Notes under the pieces: model-generated
Databases searched by the model: none
Told to the model about the DNA's origin: nothing
What the model saw: only the letters and a program-made list of their open reading frames with translations
Source: Nitrospinae bacterium CG11_big_fil_rev_8_21_14_0_20_45_15
GTDB taxonomy: Bacteria; Nitrospinota; Nitrospinia; Nitrospinales; VA-1
Length of the DNA: 64,000 nt
Assembly (NCBI GenBank): GCA_002787235.1
Contig: PCWG01000041.1
Coordinates: 75,713 to 139,712 of the forward strand
Direction: 5' to 3'
Shown: one piece after another, positions 8,981 to 17,362 of the stretch
How positions within the stretch are numbered: position 1 is the first letter of the stretch
Layout of the letters: the number at the start of each line of letters is the position of its first letter
Program-made: the position numbers and the translations under genes

Positions 8981-9088
8981 TTCAGGAAAGATATTTCTAA
9001 TACGATTGTCAGCGCAGTGGGAGAGCAAGCCGCTACCACAAACGAAATGGCTCGAAATGTGAAGGTTAAATCAAATAAAAAGAAATAG
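8981..9088 (+). pseudogene. Chemoreceptor (MCP) C-terminal fragment
   Basis: In the frame ending at the TAG at 9086-9088 the sequence reads KDISNTIVSAVGEQAATTNE followed by MARNV. This is the conserved segment near the C-terminus of methyl-accepting chemotaxis proteins (I-x-x-I-x-x-AV-EEQ-x-ATT-x-EI-x-RNV), with one Glu replaced by Gly. Only about 30 residues survive, without a start. It lies right behind the GMC remnant, so the interval looks like a site of repeated gene decay or junction of deletions. Confidence 0.65.
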
Positions 9089-9119
9089 CCCTATCCTTAA
9101 TGAATAGAGCTATTTCTTT
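9071..9119 (-). terminator. Rho-independent terminator of leuCD
   Basis: A perfect 11-bp stem (AAAGAAATAGC at 9079-9089 pairing with 9109-9119) with a 19-base loop. On the minus strand the stem is followed by TTTTTATTTG, a good termination tract. It lies about 70 bp after the leuD stop. Confidence 0.8.
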
Positions 9120-9189
9120 AACTTAAAACAGTTTCTTCAAACTGGAAACATAGATGTCTCAGCCAACAGAGCCTGATATCATGGCACCT

Positions 9190-9762
9190 TCAAGCCGAGG
9201 GAATGAGCCCTGCCTTGCGAGCGTAGGCAAAAATATCACCTGCTCTGATAATCTCACTCACATCCCCCAGAGGTTTGAGTTGCCAGACTTTTGAATCCCC
9301 CCCACTGTGGTGAGTCAGCTCTCCTTTAGCAACATCAATCACCAAACGGTCCCCTGTTCGGATCGTACCAATCAGAGAAGCAGGCGTTTCAAAGGGAATG
9401 AAAAAACCCCCATCCACCGAGTTGCGGTAAAAAATCCGGGCATAGGATTCCGCCACAACAGCCTTGATTCCAGCAATTTTCAAACAAGCCGGCGCATGTT
9501 CGCGAGAAGAACCACAACCAAAATTCTTACCTCCGATGATGATTTTATGATCGGATTCAAATTTTCCATCCGCGACAAAACTCTTGCCGCCATCCGGCAG
9601 ACCCGCTCCGGCAGATGGAACGCCTGACAATGCATACTTGCCGTAGTTTTTCTTTTCTTCGGGATCGCTCAAACTATAAACCAGATGCTCGGCCGGGATG
9701 ATTTGATCCGTGTCAATGTCGTCGCCCAATACATAGGCAGTGCCTTCGATAATATCTTCCAT
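9190..9762 (-). CDS. leuD: 3-isopropylmalate dehydratase small subunit (LeuD)
   Basis: Small subunit of isopropylmalate isomerase, which interconverts 2- and 3-isopropylmalate in leucine synthesis together with LeuC. The 190-residue protein has the swivelling-domain signature: GDDIDTDQIIPAEHL near residue 13 and the substrate loop GKNFGCGSSREHAP near residue 80. This length and the YxxR/YRNSVDGG region are typical of the archaeal/HACN-like short LeuD form. It follows leuC by 45 bp on the same strand and is closed by a strong terminator. Confidence 0.93.
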   Translation of the reverse strand: MEDIIEGTAYVLGDDIDTDQIIPAEHLVYSLSDPEEKKNYGKYALSGVPSAGAGLPDGGKSFVADGKFESDHKIIIGGKNFGCGSSREHAPACLKIAGIKAVVAESYARIFYRNSVDGGFFIPFETPASLIGTIRTGDRLVIDVAKGELTHHSGGDSKVWQLKPLGDVSEIIRAGDIFAYARKAGLIPSA

Positions 9763-9807
9763 AATTCCTCTTTATTTATTCAGGCACAGTCAGACCATGC
9801 CGCAACA

Positions 9808-11106
9808 TTAATTGATGAATTCTCTGGGATCGGTGATTTTACCCGTGATCGCCGATGCGGCCGCGGTGTAAGGCGATGCCAGATAAACTTCAGACTGTTT
9901 GGAACCCATTCGCCCCGGGAAATTTCGATTGGTGGTCGAAATAACCACTTCCGTACCGTGGGTGCGACCAAACGTGTCTTTGGGTCCGCCGAGACAAGCC
10001 GCGCAGGAAGATTCCCCAATGCTTGCACCCGCATTCTTGAAAATATCCATCAACGTTTCCCCATCCCAACGTTTTTCGTACAGATCTTTTTCCACCTCCA
10101 TCGTTGCGGGAACGATGAATGTGTCTACCGCTACTTTTTTACCCTTTAATATCCTAGCGGCGGCCAGAAAATCGGTGAATTTCCCACCTGTACACGAACC
10201 AATATAGGCCCGATCAATTTTTGTGCCCGCAACCTCAGTCACCTTCGCCTTGTTGTCAGGCGAATGCGGCTTGGCGACGACAGGCTCCATCTCGCTCGCA
10301 TTGTAGACTTTATTGAAACAGTATTTCGCATCGGCATCCGCATGATGAATTTTGAAAGGCTTGTCCGTCCTCTGCTTCACGTATTCGACCGTCTTTTCAT
10401 CCGCAGGGATCAAGGCATTTTTGCCACCCGCTTCAATCGCCATGTTGCAGAGCGTCATGCGTTCTTCCATAGAAAAATTCATGATCGCATCGCCCGCCCA
10501 CTCCATTGCCCGGTAAGTCGCACCCGCCACACCGATGTCTCCGATGACTTGCAGGATGATGTCTTTCGCCATGATATAAGGAGGGAATTCGCCGGTGAAT
10601 TCAAAGCGCATGCTCTCAGGGACTTTTACCCACAATTTTCCCGTCCCCATAATGAAAGCCGCATCGGTGTTGCCGATACCTGTGGCAAACATCCCAAAAG
10701 CACCCGATGTACAGGTGTGCGAATCGGTTCCAAACAATACTTCGCCCGGACGGTTATGCCCTTCCTGTGCCAATGCAATGTGGCACACCCCTTTATAATC
10801 CTTGGTTCCCACATCGTAATAATACGGCAGGCTTTGTTCCTTCGCGAAGGCTCGCAGTATGTCTATATTGCGGTTGGCGTGCACGTCCGAAGTGAAAATA
10901 TAATGGTCGGGAATAATCACCACCTTTTCCTTATTCCACACCTTGAAGTCGGCTCCAAACTGTTCTTTGAAGATACCGATCGTTCCCGGACCACAAACAT
11001 CATGCGTCATCAGCACATCCACATCGATCCAGATATTGTCTCCGGGGGAAACGGTAGCCTGATCGGAATGATCTGCCAGTATTTTTTCAGTAAGCGTCAT
11101 GCCCAT
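9808..11106 (-). CDS. leuC: 3-isopropylmalate dehydratase large subunit (LeuC)
   Basis: Large, [4Fe-4S]-bearing subunit of isopropylmalate isomerase (aconitase superfamily). The cluster ligands are visible as the Cys in IGSCTGGKF and the C-x2-C of SSCAACLGG. The TDSHTCTSGAFGMFATG block and a C-terminal NRNFPGRMGS active-site motif are intact. The length of 432 residues fits the shorter LeuC class that pairs with the short LeuD. Two ATGs (11106 and 11100) are possible; the first has GCAGGAAC directly upstream and is used. Leader DNA upstream has an imperfect AATCCGA inverted repeat. Confidence 0.95.
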   Translation of the reverse strand: MGMTLTEKILADHSDQATVSPGDNIWIDVDVLMTHDVCGPGTIGIFKEQFGADFKVWNKEKVVIIPDHYIFTSDVHANRNIDILRAFAKEQSLPYYYDVGTKDYKGVCHIALAQEGHNRPGEVLFGTDSHTCTSGAFGMFATGIGNTDAAFIMGTGKLWVKVPESMRFEFTGEFPPYIMAKDIILQVIGDIGVAGATYRAMEWAGDAIMNFSMEERMTLCNMAIEAGGKNALIPADEKTVEYVKQRTDKPFKIHHADADAKYCFNKVYNASEMEPVVAKPHSPDNKAKVTEVAGTKIDRAYIGSCTGGKFTDFLAAARILKGKKVAVDTFIVPATMEVEKDLYEKRWDGETLMDIFKNAGASIGESSCAACLGGPKDTFGRTHGTEVVISTTNRNFPGRMGSKQSEVYLASPYTAAASAITGKITDPREFIN

Positions 11107-11139
11107 GTTCCTGCTTGCTCCTTGATTTTATAGAATCCG

Positions 11140-11185
11140 ATTCCTGAAGTATTTGCACCCCGAAACGATTCGGATTGAAGGTTTC
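11140..11185. promoter_or_regulatory. Imperfect inverted repeat in the leuC leader
   Basis: AATCCGATTC and GATTCGGATT form a 9-of-10 inverted repeat separated by about 25 bases, 35-80 bp before the leuC start on the minus strand. It could be an RNA hairpin or regulator site in the shared leuC/radical SAM promoter region. No leader peptide with Leu codons was recognised. Confidence 0.3.
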
Positions 11186-11321
11186 CTGTAAAATAGCCGT
11201 ATAGAATAAGACGTGTTGAATAAAACAGAGATGCTTTTAAAATAACATTTTATTTTCCGTCGCGATAAATATTTTTCGTTATAATGATTCTTCAGCGTCT
11301 TTCCGGAGATCGACCCCAACC

Positions 11322-12323
11322 ATGTTCAAACTTGTAGAAGAAACTTTCCGTCGCCTCAGGTACCGGCTTCCCAGCCGACCGCGACAGGTGCAGATAGAGA
11401 TCACCAACCGTTGCAACATGGATTGTCCCATGTGCCCGCGCGAAGTACTCGATATCGAGCTCGAACACATGGACTGGGAAAAATTTGTTGCCGTAGTCGC
11501 AGGTTTGCAGGGCGACGAACAAATCACCCTCACAGGCTGGGGCGAACCCTTCCTTCATCCCCGATGTTTCGACATGATCTCCCATTGCAAGGCACGCGGT
11601 CATTCGGTCATGATCACATCCAACGCCCTGTTCAGCAAACCCGAACTGGCGCAGGAAATCATCGCCTCCGGTGTCGATACCTTGACTTTTTCGCTCGACG
11701 ACGTCAATGGCAGTGCGGAAATGGGCCATCATAATGAAAAAGTACTGGCCAATATTGAAACCGTCGCCCAATTGCGTCAAAATGGAAAACCCGCTTTAAG
11801 ACTTCAAGCCACCCTGCATGCAGACTGCGAAAAAGATTTGCTGGATGTCATCAAATACGCCGGGCGACTTGGAATCCAAACTGTCAACGTTGGCAGACTC
11901 GACCGCAAATACGCACCCGAGTTAAGACGCCCGACCGCCCTTCAAGAAGCAAAGACCTTTGCAAACGCAGATGCCCTTGCCCGCTCTCTGGGTGTTCAAC
12001 TTGACTGGTTGCAATTTTCCGTTTCCAGCGGACTCACCCGCTTCTTTTATCAACTTTTACGCAAAAAACTGCACCGTTCCGGGAAATTCTGCCTGAAGAC
12101 CTTCGATTATGTTTATATCACCCGCGAAGGTTCCGTGACTCCCTGTTGCCTGCTCCCGCACGCACCGATGGGAAATATACTGACGGCTGACCTTCAGAGG
12201 ATTTGGAAGAGCGGTGACTTCAATCATTTCCGCCAGAACTATCGCGATGTTTGCGGAACTTGCGATTTATGGACCATTGAGCAAGTCCAGCCCAACGAAG
12301 AATCCCAACCTCATACTTCCTGA
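11322..12323 (+). CDS. Radical SAM/SPASM domain protein
   Basis: A 333-residue radical SAM enzyme. The cluster motif CNMDCPMC is at residues 31-38, followed by the GWGEPFLHP loop (the GGE-like SAM-binding motif). A short C-terminal SPASM region holds auxiliary cluster Cys residues (KFCLKTF, TPCCLLP, VCGTCDLW). Such proteins modify peptides, nucleotides or sugars, and the substrate cannot be deduced. It is transcribed divergently from leuC and stands alone; a precursor peptide gene was not found next to it. It is distinct from the large repeat-bearing SPASM protein at 28.7 kb. Confidence 0.88.
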   Translation: MFKLVEETFRRLRYRLPSRPRQVQIEITNRCNMDCPMCPREVLDIELEHMDWEKFVAVVAGLQGDEQITLTGWGEPFLHPRCFDMISHCKARGHSVMITSNALFSKPELAQEIIASGVDTLTFSLDDVNGSAEMGHHNEKVLANIETVAQLRQNGKPALRLQATLHADCEKDLLDVIKYAGRLGIQTVNVGRLDRKYAPELRRPTALQEAKTFANADALARSLGVQLDWLQFSVSSGLTRFFYQLLRKKLHRSGKFCLKTFDYVYITREGSVTPCCLLPHAPMGNILTADLQRIWKSGDFNHFRQNYRDVCGTCDLWTIEQVQPNEESQPHTS

Positions 12324-12435
12324 TCAAGCTCCCATTTACAATTGCATTGTCCCAGACTTTTTTAGCAGTTGCCCTTTCCAATAATCAGCCCACTTGACTG
12401 CATCTCGGCTGACCTATCTATTCTTGAAGGAATCA

Positions 12436-12473
12436 ACATAAAAAAAACCAGAGCCCTTGAGAGGCCCTGGTTT
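12436..12473 (-). terminator. Rho-independent terminator (possibly bidirectional)
   Basis: AAACCAG-x-GCC pairs with GGC-x-CTGGTTT around a short loop (12445-12473). On the minus strand it is followed by eight T residues, so it should end the Gly-rich protein transcript. On the plus strand TTTCTTCT follows, so it may also stop the radical SAM gene. Confidence 0.8.
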
Positions 12474-12530
12474 CTTCTACTTTAGAAAATCAATCAACAA
12501 GCAATGGATGCTTGATATTTTAAATCAGAA

Positions 12531-13142
12531 TCAGGATGTTTCGTTTACAGCCTGCGAAGGTGTTGCATTCGCAGTACTTGCAATGGATGGCAACGCTTGA
12601 TCTTCAAGAATAACCGTTTTAGTCGCTTGGTCCACTTGAGTGATAACCTCTGTGTTTATCTCCGCACCAATCTCATTTGCGATATTTTCCATAACATCCA
12701 AGGTCTCAAGGAACCCGGAATCGAAACTGAATCCAGCATCCCCACCACCACCAAAATCAGCACCGGGAGGCAGAGCTTCACCGAAACCGCCACCAGGACC
12801 ACCATCACCGAAACCACCATCACCACCGCCGCCAGGGCCGCCACCATCACCACCAAAGCCGCCTCCGCCAGAACCACCACCTTGTTGGCCACCTTGACCA
12901 CCTTGGCCACCTTGACCACCTTGGCCGCCTTGGCCCCCTTGGCCCCCTTGACCGCCTTGACCGCCTTGACCGCCTTGACCAGCTTGATTGGATTCTCCTC
13001 CGCCAAATCCAAAGAAATCCAAAATACCTCCCTGGGCTTCGGATCTTGAGTCAATATCCTTAAAAGCGAAGAATCCCAAAGCCATTGTTAAGCCAATGAC
13101 GAGGACTTTCTTTTTTAGGCTAATTTTATTATTCAGGCTCAC
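12531..13142 (-). CDS. Gly/Gln-rich secreted protein
   Basis: A 203-residue low-complexity protein, not recognised by family. A basic N-terminus (NNKISLKKK) precedes a hydrophobic segment (VLVIGLTMALGFFAF) and a likely signal-peptidase site near SEAQ-GG. Then come about ten GGQ triplets, a Gly/Asp/Pro-rich stretch (residues 95-140), and a C-terminal ordered part of about 55 residues ending in Thr/Ser. The start is GTG at 13142 with AAGGAG nine bases upstream. It follows the beta-barrel gene by 46 bp and ends at a good terminator, so the two form an operon. A surface or extracellular structural role is possible but unproven. Confidence 0.7.
   Translation of the reverse strand: MSLNNKISLKKKVLVIGLTMALGFFAFKDIDSRSEAQGGILDFFGFGGGESNQAGQGGQGGQGGQGGQGGQGGQGGQGGQGGQGGQQGGGSGGGGFGGDGGGPGGGGDGGFGDGGPGGGFGEALPPGADFGGGGDAGFSFDSGFLETLDVMENIANEIGAEINTEVITQVDQATKTVILEDQALPSIASTANATPSQAVNETS
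12881..12990. repeat. 9-bp tandem repeat encoding GGQ triplets
   Basis: About a dozen tandem copies of a 9-base unit of the form CCxCCTTGx (plus strand), coding Gly-Gly-Gln on the minus strand. Copies differ mostly at third codon positions. This is a likely site of length variation between strains. Confidence 0.85.
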
Positions 13143-13188
13143 TCTTTCTCTCCTTGACTCGCTATTATAAGTATCTTATGGAATTGAT

Positions 13189-14175
13189 TTAGAACGCCGC
13201 GCTCAAACCCAGTTCCCAATGATTGTTGACTGAGAATACTGCGTCTTCAGTCGATCGGTTATAGGTATGAGTGTACAGGCCCCTAAGAACCAGATTTTGC
13301 AAATAACCCATTTTCGAAATGAGCATCTTATCCAAAGCAAGTGAGTATCTCTGTTGATTGTCTTCTCGAAGACGGGTGTCAATTGCCAGTCGTGATTTGT
13401 AGTCCTTTTGGGTGTATTTCGCATCCGTAGTTAAATTAATACCATAAAACAGCGGAGTTTTAAGACCTACGTTAACAGCATGTGAACTGAGGTCAAAGTT
13501 CTTACCCTTCGCATCGTCTTTTCGGTATTGATACCCAATGGTCAGACGTCGGGTATAGTTTGAAAAGAAAATGTATTGAGCAACACCCGCTCCCGTGGTC
13601 TCAGTATTTCGGAGATTAGTGATCCAGTTGTTCGTATCCGAATAAAGGAAATGAATCGCGGTCATGCCATATTTTCTGTGCATGTAGTTAAACGAGGGCC
13701 TGAAATAGTTGATACCACTGAAGTCATCACCATTAACGATGTTATAAATGTACTTGTACATCATTTGAATATTGACCAGCGGTGAAATCTTGTATTCAGA
13801 ATTGATTCCGAACATTTGCGTGGTGATGTCTCGCGAAGAGTTCTCTTCATAGATCGTTTGATTCACATCGTAATCAAACTTGAAGGAGAGCTTGGAACTC
13901 TGTTTGTATTTGTACCCGAGATTAGAATTCCAACGGACACCGACATCATCAAAGTTTTTTCCCTGCAAGGAAAGAGGGATCGGGCCACGCTCAGGAGCAC
14001 CCAACAAGTTGTCATCCCTGATAGCGGTGACACCTGCGCTGAATGTCCAGTTTTTCCCACCTCCGGATGTTTTGATTTCTGGAGCGGCAAAGGCAACCTG
14101 TGGCAGTATCAGCGCAGAGGTCAAAAGCCCAACTGCCATCAACTTTAAAAGTCCCGTTTTCTTGATTGCATTCAT
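13189..14175 (-). CDS. Outer-membrane beta-barrel protein
   Basis: A predicted outer-membrane protein of 328 residues. A signal peptide (MNAIKKTGLLKLMAVGLLTS, cleaved near FA-AP) is followed by repeated amphipathic strands rich in Tyr, Asn and Lys. The protein ends in GLSAAF, the aromatic C-terminus recognised by the BAM machinery. I use the ATG at 14175, which has CAGGG upstream, rather than the ATG six codons earlier. It resembles DUF560-like or capsule/exopolysaccharide-associated barrels in style, but the family is not certain. It lies upstream of the Gly-rich secreted protein gene in the same operon, suggesting joint function at the cell surface. Confidence 0.75.
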   Translation of the reverse strand: MNAIKKTGLLKLMAVGLLTSALILPQVAFAAPEIKTSGGGKNWTFSAGVTAIRDDNLLGAPERGPIPLSLQGKNFDDVGVRWNSNLGYKYKQSSKLSFKFDYDVNQTIYEENSSRDITTQMFGINSEYKISPLVNIQMMYKYIYNIVNGDDFSGINYFRPSFNYMHRKYGMTAIHFLYSDTNNWITNLRNTETTGAGVAQYIFFSNYTRRLTIGYQYRKDDAKGKNFDLSSHAVNVGLKTPLFYGINLTTDAKYTQKDYKSRLAIDTRLREDNQQRYSLALDKMLISKMGYLQNLVLRGLYTHTYNRSTEDAVFSVNNHWELGLSAAF

Positions 14176-14193
14176 AAATCTACCCTGTGGCAC

Positions 14194-14463
14194 ATATAGT
14201 TATTGCCATAACCATCCAATTTTCCTTGCATGAATTATGGCAATTTGTTCACAAAGCCTCTCTCCCCCCAACACCAGAGCGAGCCTCGCATAATAATAAA
14301 CGTCTAAAAATACCAATAAAAACAATGAGAGTCAATTCAAAACTAACTCAAAACACAAATTCCCTGCCTTTATTAGTATGATTTCGCTAACTTTAACCAA
14401 CTTGAACGCATATTGTCAACTTTTTTAATTTGATTCTTTACTCCTTTTCGGATTTGTAAATCT
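14194..14463. other. Intergenic region, promoter side of the beta-barrel operon
   Basis: About 270 bp without a gene. It is AT-rich, with poly-A/T tracts near 14300-14430, and must hold the promoter for the minus-strand beta-barrel operon. No hairpin, RNA or coding relic stood out. Confidence 0.35.
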
Positions 14464-15030
14464 TCAATTTCCATCCGTCCCCAAAGCCACTCCTTCTTCA
14501 TCCAATTTCTGACTCAGGCCGTTTGCGATCAGACCTGTCAAAATACCGCCTGCCAGTGCGATGAATGAAAACAAGGGAATGAGCTTGAGAAACCCGGGCA
14601 TGGGGCCTAAAAAAGCGTAAACACAAAGAAAGGTTGTCGCTGTATGGGCGTAGGCAGATGCCACACATATTCCCACCAGACTGAACGGGCTTCTACCATT
14701 TACATAGAATGCCGCCATCACGAGGGTCGCCGACAAGGCTCCTGCCGCACTCAGGAAAAATGTCGGGGACATAAAGGTCCCAGCCAGAATGGACCCGCCA
14801 ATGACGCGCACTATGGTTACGATGAAGGCTTCTTTCAATCCCAAATAAATGAGAGCCAAAAGGGTCATGATATTGGCAAGCCCCAGTTTGATCCACGGCG
14901 AGGGCAGGGGAAGGAGGGCTTCCATGCGATGCAATACAATCGCCAGTGCCGCAAGCATGGCCATGGTCAGGATTCTACGTTCGGCAGGTGTATCAAGGGA
15001 TGGCATCATGGGCGATTGCCTGCTTTTCAC
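14464..15030 (-). CDS. Gx transporter family membrane protein (Hpre_diP_synt_I)
   Basis: A 188-residue integral membrane protein with five or six hydrophobic segments. It has the family blocks LHRMEALLPLPSPWIKLGLANI and IVRVIGGSILAGTFMSPTFFLS. This Pfam family, once annotated as heptaprenyl diphosphate synthase component I, is now often called Gx transporter and resembles ECF S-components. It is commonly linked with NusG-domain II and ApbE-type flavin transferase genes, neither of which is here. The GTG at 15030 is used; two ATGs a few codons later are alternatives. It follows the deacetylase-family gene by 64 bp. Confidence 0.82.
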   Translation of the reverse strand: MKSRQSPMMPSLDTPAERRILTMAMLAALAIVLHRMEALLPLPSPWIKLGLANIMTLLALIYLGLKEAFIVTIVRVIGGSILAGTFMSPTFFLSAAGALSATLVMAAFYVNGRSPFSLVGICVASAYAHTATTFLCVYAFLGPMPGFLKLIPLFSFIALAGGILTGLIANGLSQKLDEEGVALGTDGN

Positions 15031-15094
15031 GACGCAGGGCAGTGAACGGAATATGTTTGCAATGTTTTATCAAGCCGTTCAACCTTACGAATTG

Positions 15095-16030
15095 CTATTT
15101 TTGTAATGCCTGAATATGACTCAATACTGAATCGGCGAGGGCCTCGTGGCTGTAGCCACCTTCGAGCAGGGAAACGAGTCGGCCATCGCAAACTTCATCG
15201 GCGACTTGTGTCAGCAAGCGGGTCATTTCACCAAAACATTCGGTGGACACATTCATCTGTGCCAGAGGATCGTCTTCGTGCGCGTCAAATCCTGCGGAGA
15301 TCAAAATCAGGTCGGGCGCAAATTTTTGAATTGCGGGGATCAATTTATCGGTGACAATACTGAGATAGGTTGCATCGTCTTCAAAAGCTCGCAAGGGGAA
15401 ATTAAGGGTCGCTCCCAAGCCGTCACCACTGCCTGTTTCTTCATGGCTTCCCGTTCCCGGATAAAACGGATACTGGTGGATGCTGGAATAATACACATGG
15501 GAATCTTTGTAAAATGAATTTTGTGTTCCATTGCCGTGATGCACATCCCAATCGAAAATAAACACTCGATTCATTTCCCATTGCTGAATGGCGTAGCGTG
15601 CGGTCACAGCTATGTTGTTGAACAAGCAAAAGCCCATGCCCCGATCTCTCTCGGCATGGTGTCCGGGTGGTCGCACAGCACAAAAAGCATTCCTGCATTG
15701 CTTGTTCATGATGGCGTCCACTGCGGTGAGACCGGCCCCGGCACTCAACAGGGCGGCGGAATAGGAGTCCTGGCTGATGACGGTGTCGGAGTCCAATGAA
15801 CGCACTCCGGTCTGACAATACCGCTTCAAATCTTTCACATAGCCGGGATCGTGGTTGGCGGAAACTTGTTCGATTTCAGCGGGACGAGGGTCCAGACACA
15901 GCAGGCTGGAGTACATATCGAAAGACTCCAGACGCGCCGAAATGGCTTCCAAACGCCCGGGATTTTCGGGATGAGGCTCGGTCTCGTGTTTGAGATAAAG
16001 TGGGTGATAAATATAGCCGGTTTTATTCAT
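15095..16030 (-). CDS. Histone deacetylase/AcuC/AphA family hydrolase
   Basis: A 311-residue zinc hydrolase of the class II histone-deacetylase-like family. It has the catalytic RPPGHHAERDRGMGFCLFNN region with the His pair, the zinc-site motif DWDVHHGNGTQ, the SAGFDAHEDDP loop with the zinc Asp, and LLEGGYS near the end. All catalytic residues seem present. In bacteria such enzymes deacetylate acetyl-CoA synthetase (AcuC), acetylpolyamines or unknown small molecules. No partner acetyltransferase is nearby, so the substrate is open. Confidence 0.92.
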   Translation of the reverse strand: MNKTGYIYHPLYLKHETEPHPENPGRLEAISARLESFDMYSSLLCLDPRPAEIEQVSANHDPGYVKDLKRYCQTGVRSLDSDTVISQDSYSAALLSAGAGLTAVDAIMNKQCRNAFCAVRPPGHHAERDRGMGFCLFNNIAVTARYAIQQWEMNRVFIFDWDVHHGNGTQNSFYKDSHVYYSSIHQYPFYPGTGSHEETGSGDGLGATLNFPLRAFEDDATYLSIVTDKLIPAIQKFAPDLILISAGFDAHEDDPLAQMNVSTECFGEMTRLLTQVADEVCDGRLVSLLEGGYSHEALADSVLSHIQALQK

Positions 16031-16107
16031 TTCAATAAGAGACTAGAATAGAGTGTATGACTTTTATGATGGTTTCTTGACCTGTTCTCAGATTATCAAA
16101 CCCACCT

Positions 16108-17292
16108 ATGGATAACAATCTCATTCCAAAAAATCCTTCGGCTGTCGACAAGGTCAAGGCCTTGCAAATTCGCGCGCGCGAATTGGGTTTCAGCGGTTTT
16201 GGCATCTCTCCCGCCACATTGGGAGATGCGGGTCCCCGATTCCGGAAATGGCTGGCCGAGGGAATGGCGGGTGAAATGGGCTACATCGAACGCGGTGAGG
16301 GAAAACGTCTCGATCCCAACCTCGTCCTGCCGGGTGTTCAGAGCATCGTCTGCCTCAGCACCAACTATCTGACCGCAGACAAGGACATGAGCTTTGTTGA
16401 TGAAAAAAACACCGGAGATGTTTCTCTATATGCTTTGAACGAGGATTATCACGATCTCCTCGGTGCCCGGCTCAAGCTTTTGGAAGACGCTCTGAAGCAG
16501 GCCTTCCCTGAATGTTCAACAAGACGCTATGTCGATACAGGCCCGGTTCTGGAAAAACCTCTGGCGCAAAACGCGGGGCTGGGCTGGATTGGCAAACACA
16601 CGAATTTGATCACCGAGGGGGTGGGCTCCTGGTTTTTCCTGTCCGAGATTCTGGTGGATATCCCGTTGCCTTATTCGACCCCGGCAACGGATCATTGCGG
16701 AACCTGCACGGCCTGCATTGATGTCTGCCCCACGCGGGCGATTGTTGCGCCTTATGTTCTGGATTCCAGAAAATGCATTTCCTATCTGACGATTGAATTG
16801 AAAGGCCCGATTCCCATCGAGTTCAGAAAAGCCATCGGGTCTCATATATACGGGTGCGACGATTGTCAGATCGTATGCCCCTGGAATTCTTTCGCGCACA
16901 AAACGGAGGAACCGGCCTTCGTTGAAAGAGAGGGCACGCGCAACCTCATCGAACTCATGGGTCTGGACGATGAAGGATTCCGCAACCGATTCCGCAACAG
17001 CCCCGTGAAACGCACCAAACGCCGGGGCCTGCTGAGAAACGTCGCCATCGCTCTCGGCAATTCCGGCAACGCAGAAGCGATTCCTGTTTTGACCTCGTCT
17101 CTTGAGGATGCGGAGGCTCTCATCCGCGCTCATGCGGTTTGGGCTTTGGCAGAATTGATGGGAATGCGATCCTTGGCTGTGTTTGACCTCAAACTGAAAG
17201 CGGAGCAGGACGACATGGTTCTTGCTGAAATCGGTCTGGCAAAAATCAAATTTTCACGCTCGCCTGAATCTGGACTTCATTCGGACTTGTAA
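16108..17292 (+). CDS. queG: Epoxyqueuosine reductase QueG
   Basis: Cobalamin-dependent iron-sulfur enzyme for the last step of queuosine tRNA modification. The 394-residue protein has the N-terminal cobalamin-binding QueG domain (GFGISPATLG, DTGPVLEKPLAQNAGLGWIGKHT). A double [4Fe-4S] ferredoxin region follows (CGTCTACIDVCPTRAI and CDDCQIVCPWN with the intervening CISYLTIE). HEAT-like repeats at the C-terminus (RNVAIALGNSGNAEAIPVL, IRAHAVWALAEL) bind tRNA in known structures. It is transcribed divergently from the deacetylase-family gene and no other queuosine gene is in the window. Confidence 0.95.
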   Translation: MDNNLIPKNPSAVDKVKALQIRARELGFSGFGISPATLGDAGPRFRKWLAEGMAGEMGYIERGEGKRLDPNLVLPGVQSIVCLSTNYLTADKDMSFVDEKNTGDVSLYALNEDYHDLLGARLKLLEDALKQAFPECSTRRYVDTGPVLEKPLAQNAGLGWIGKHTNLITEGVGSWFFLSEILVDIPLPYSTPATDHCGTCTACIDVCPTRAIVAPYVLDSRKCISYLTIELKGPIPIEFRKAIGSHIYGCDDCQIVCPWNSFAHKTEEPAFVEREGTRNLIELMGLDDEGFRNRFRNSPVKRTKRRGLLRNVAIALGNSGNAEAIPVLTSSLEDAEALIRAHAVWALAELMGMRSLAVFDLKLKAEQDDMVLAEIGLAKIKFSRSPESGLHSDL

Positions 17293-17362
17293 CCGCCCCA
17301 TTAAACCTTTTCAGCAGGACGGTGTTTCAGCCCGTGCTTCCGATTTGCTTTTAAGGGGGTGT

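Noticed and set aside
11322-12323. RiPP cluster around the stand-alone radical SAM/SPASM gene
   Set aside because: No precursor peptide, protease or exporter gene adjoins it. The Gly-rich protein nearby has a Sec signal and its own operon on the other strand.
12656-13054. Second minus-strand frame rich in Lys-Ala-Val through the GGQ repeats
   Set aside because: It is an out-of-frame reading of the 9-bp repeat. The other frame has signal peptide, start site and terminator.
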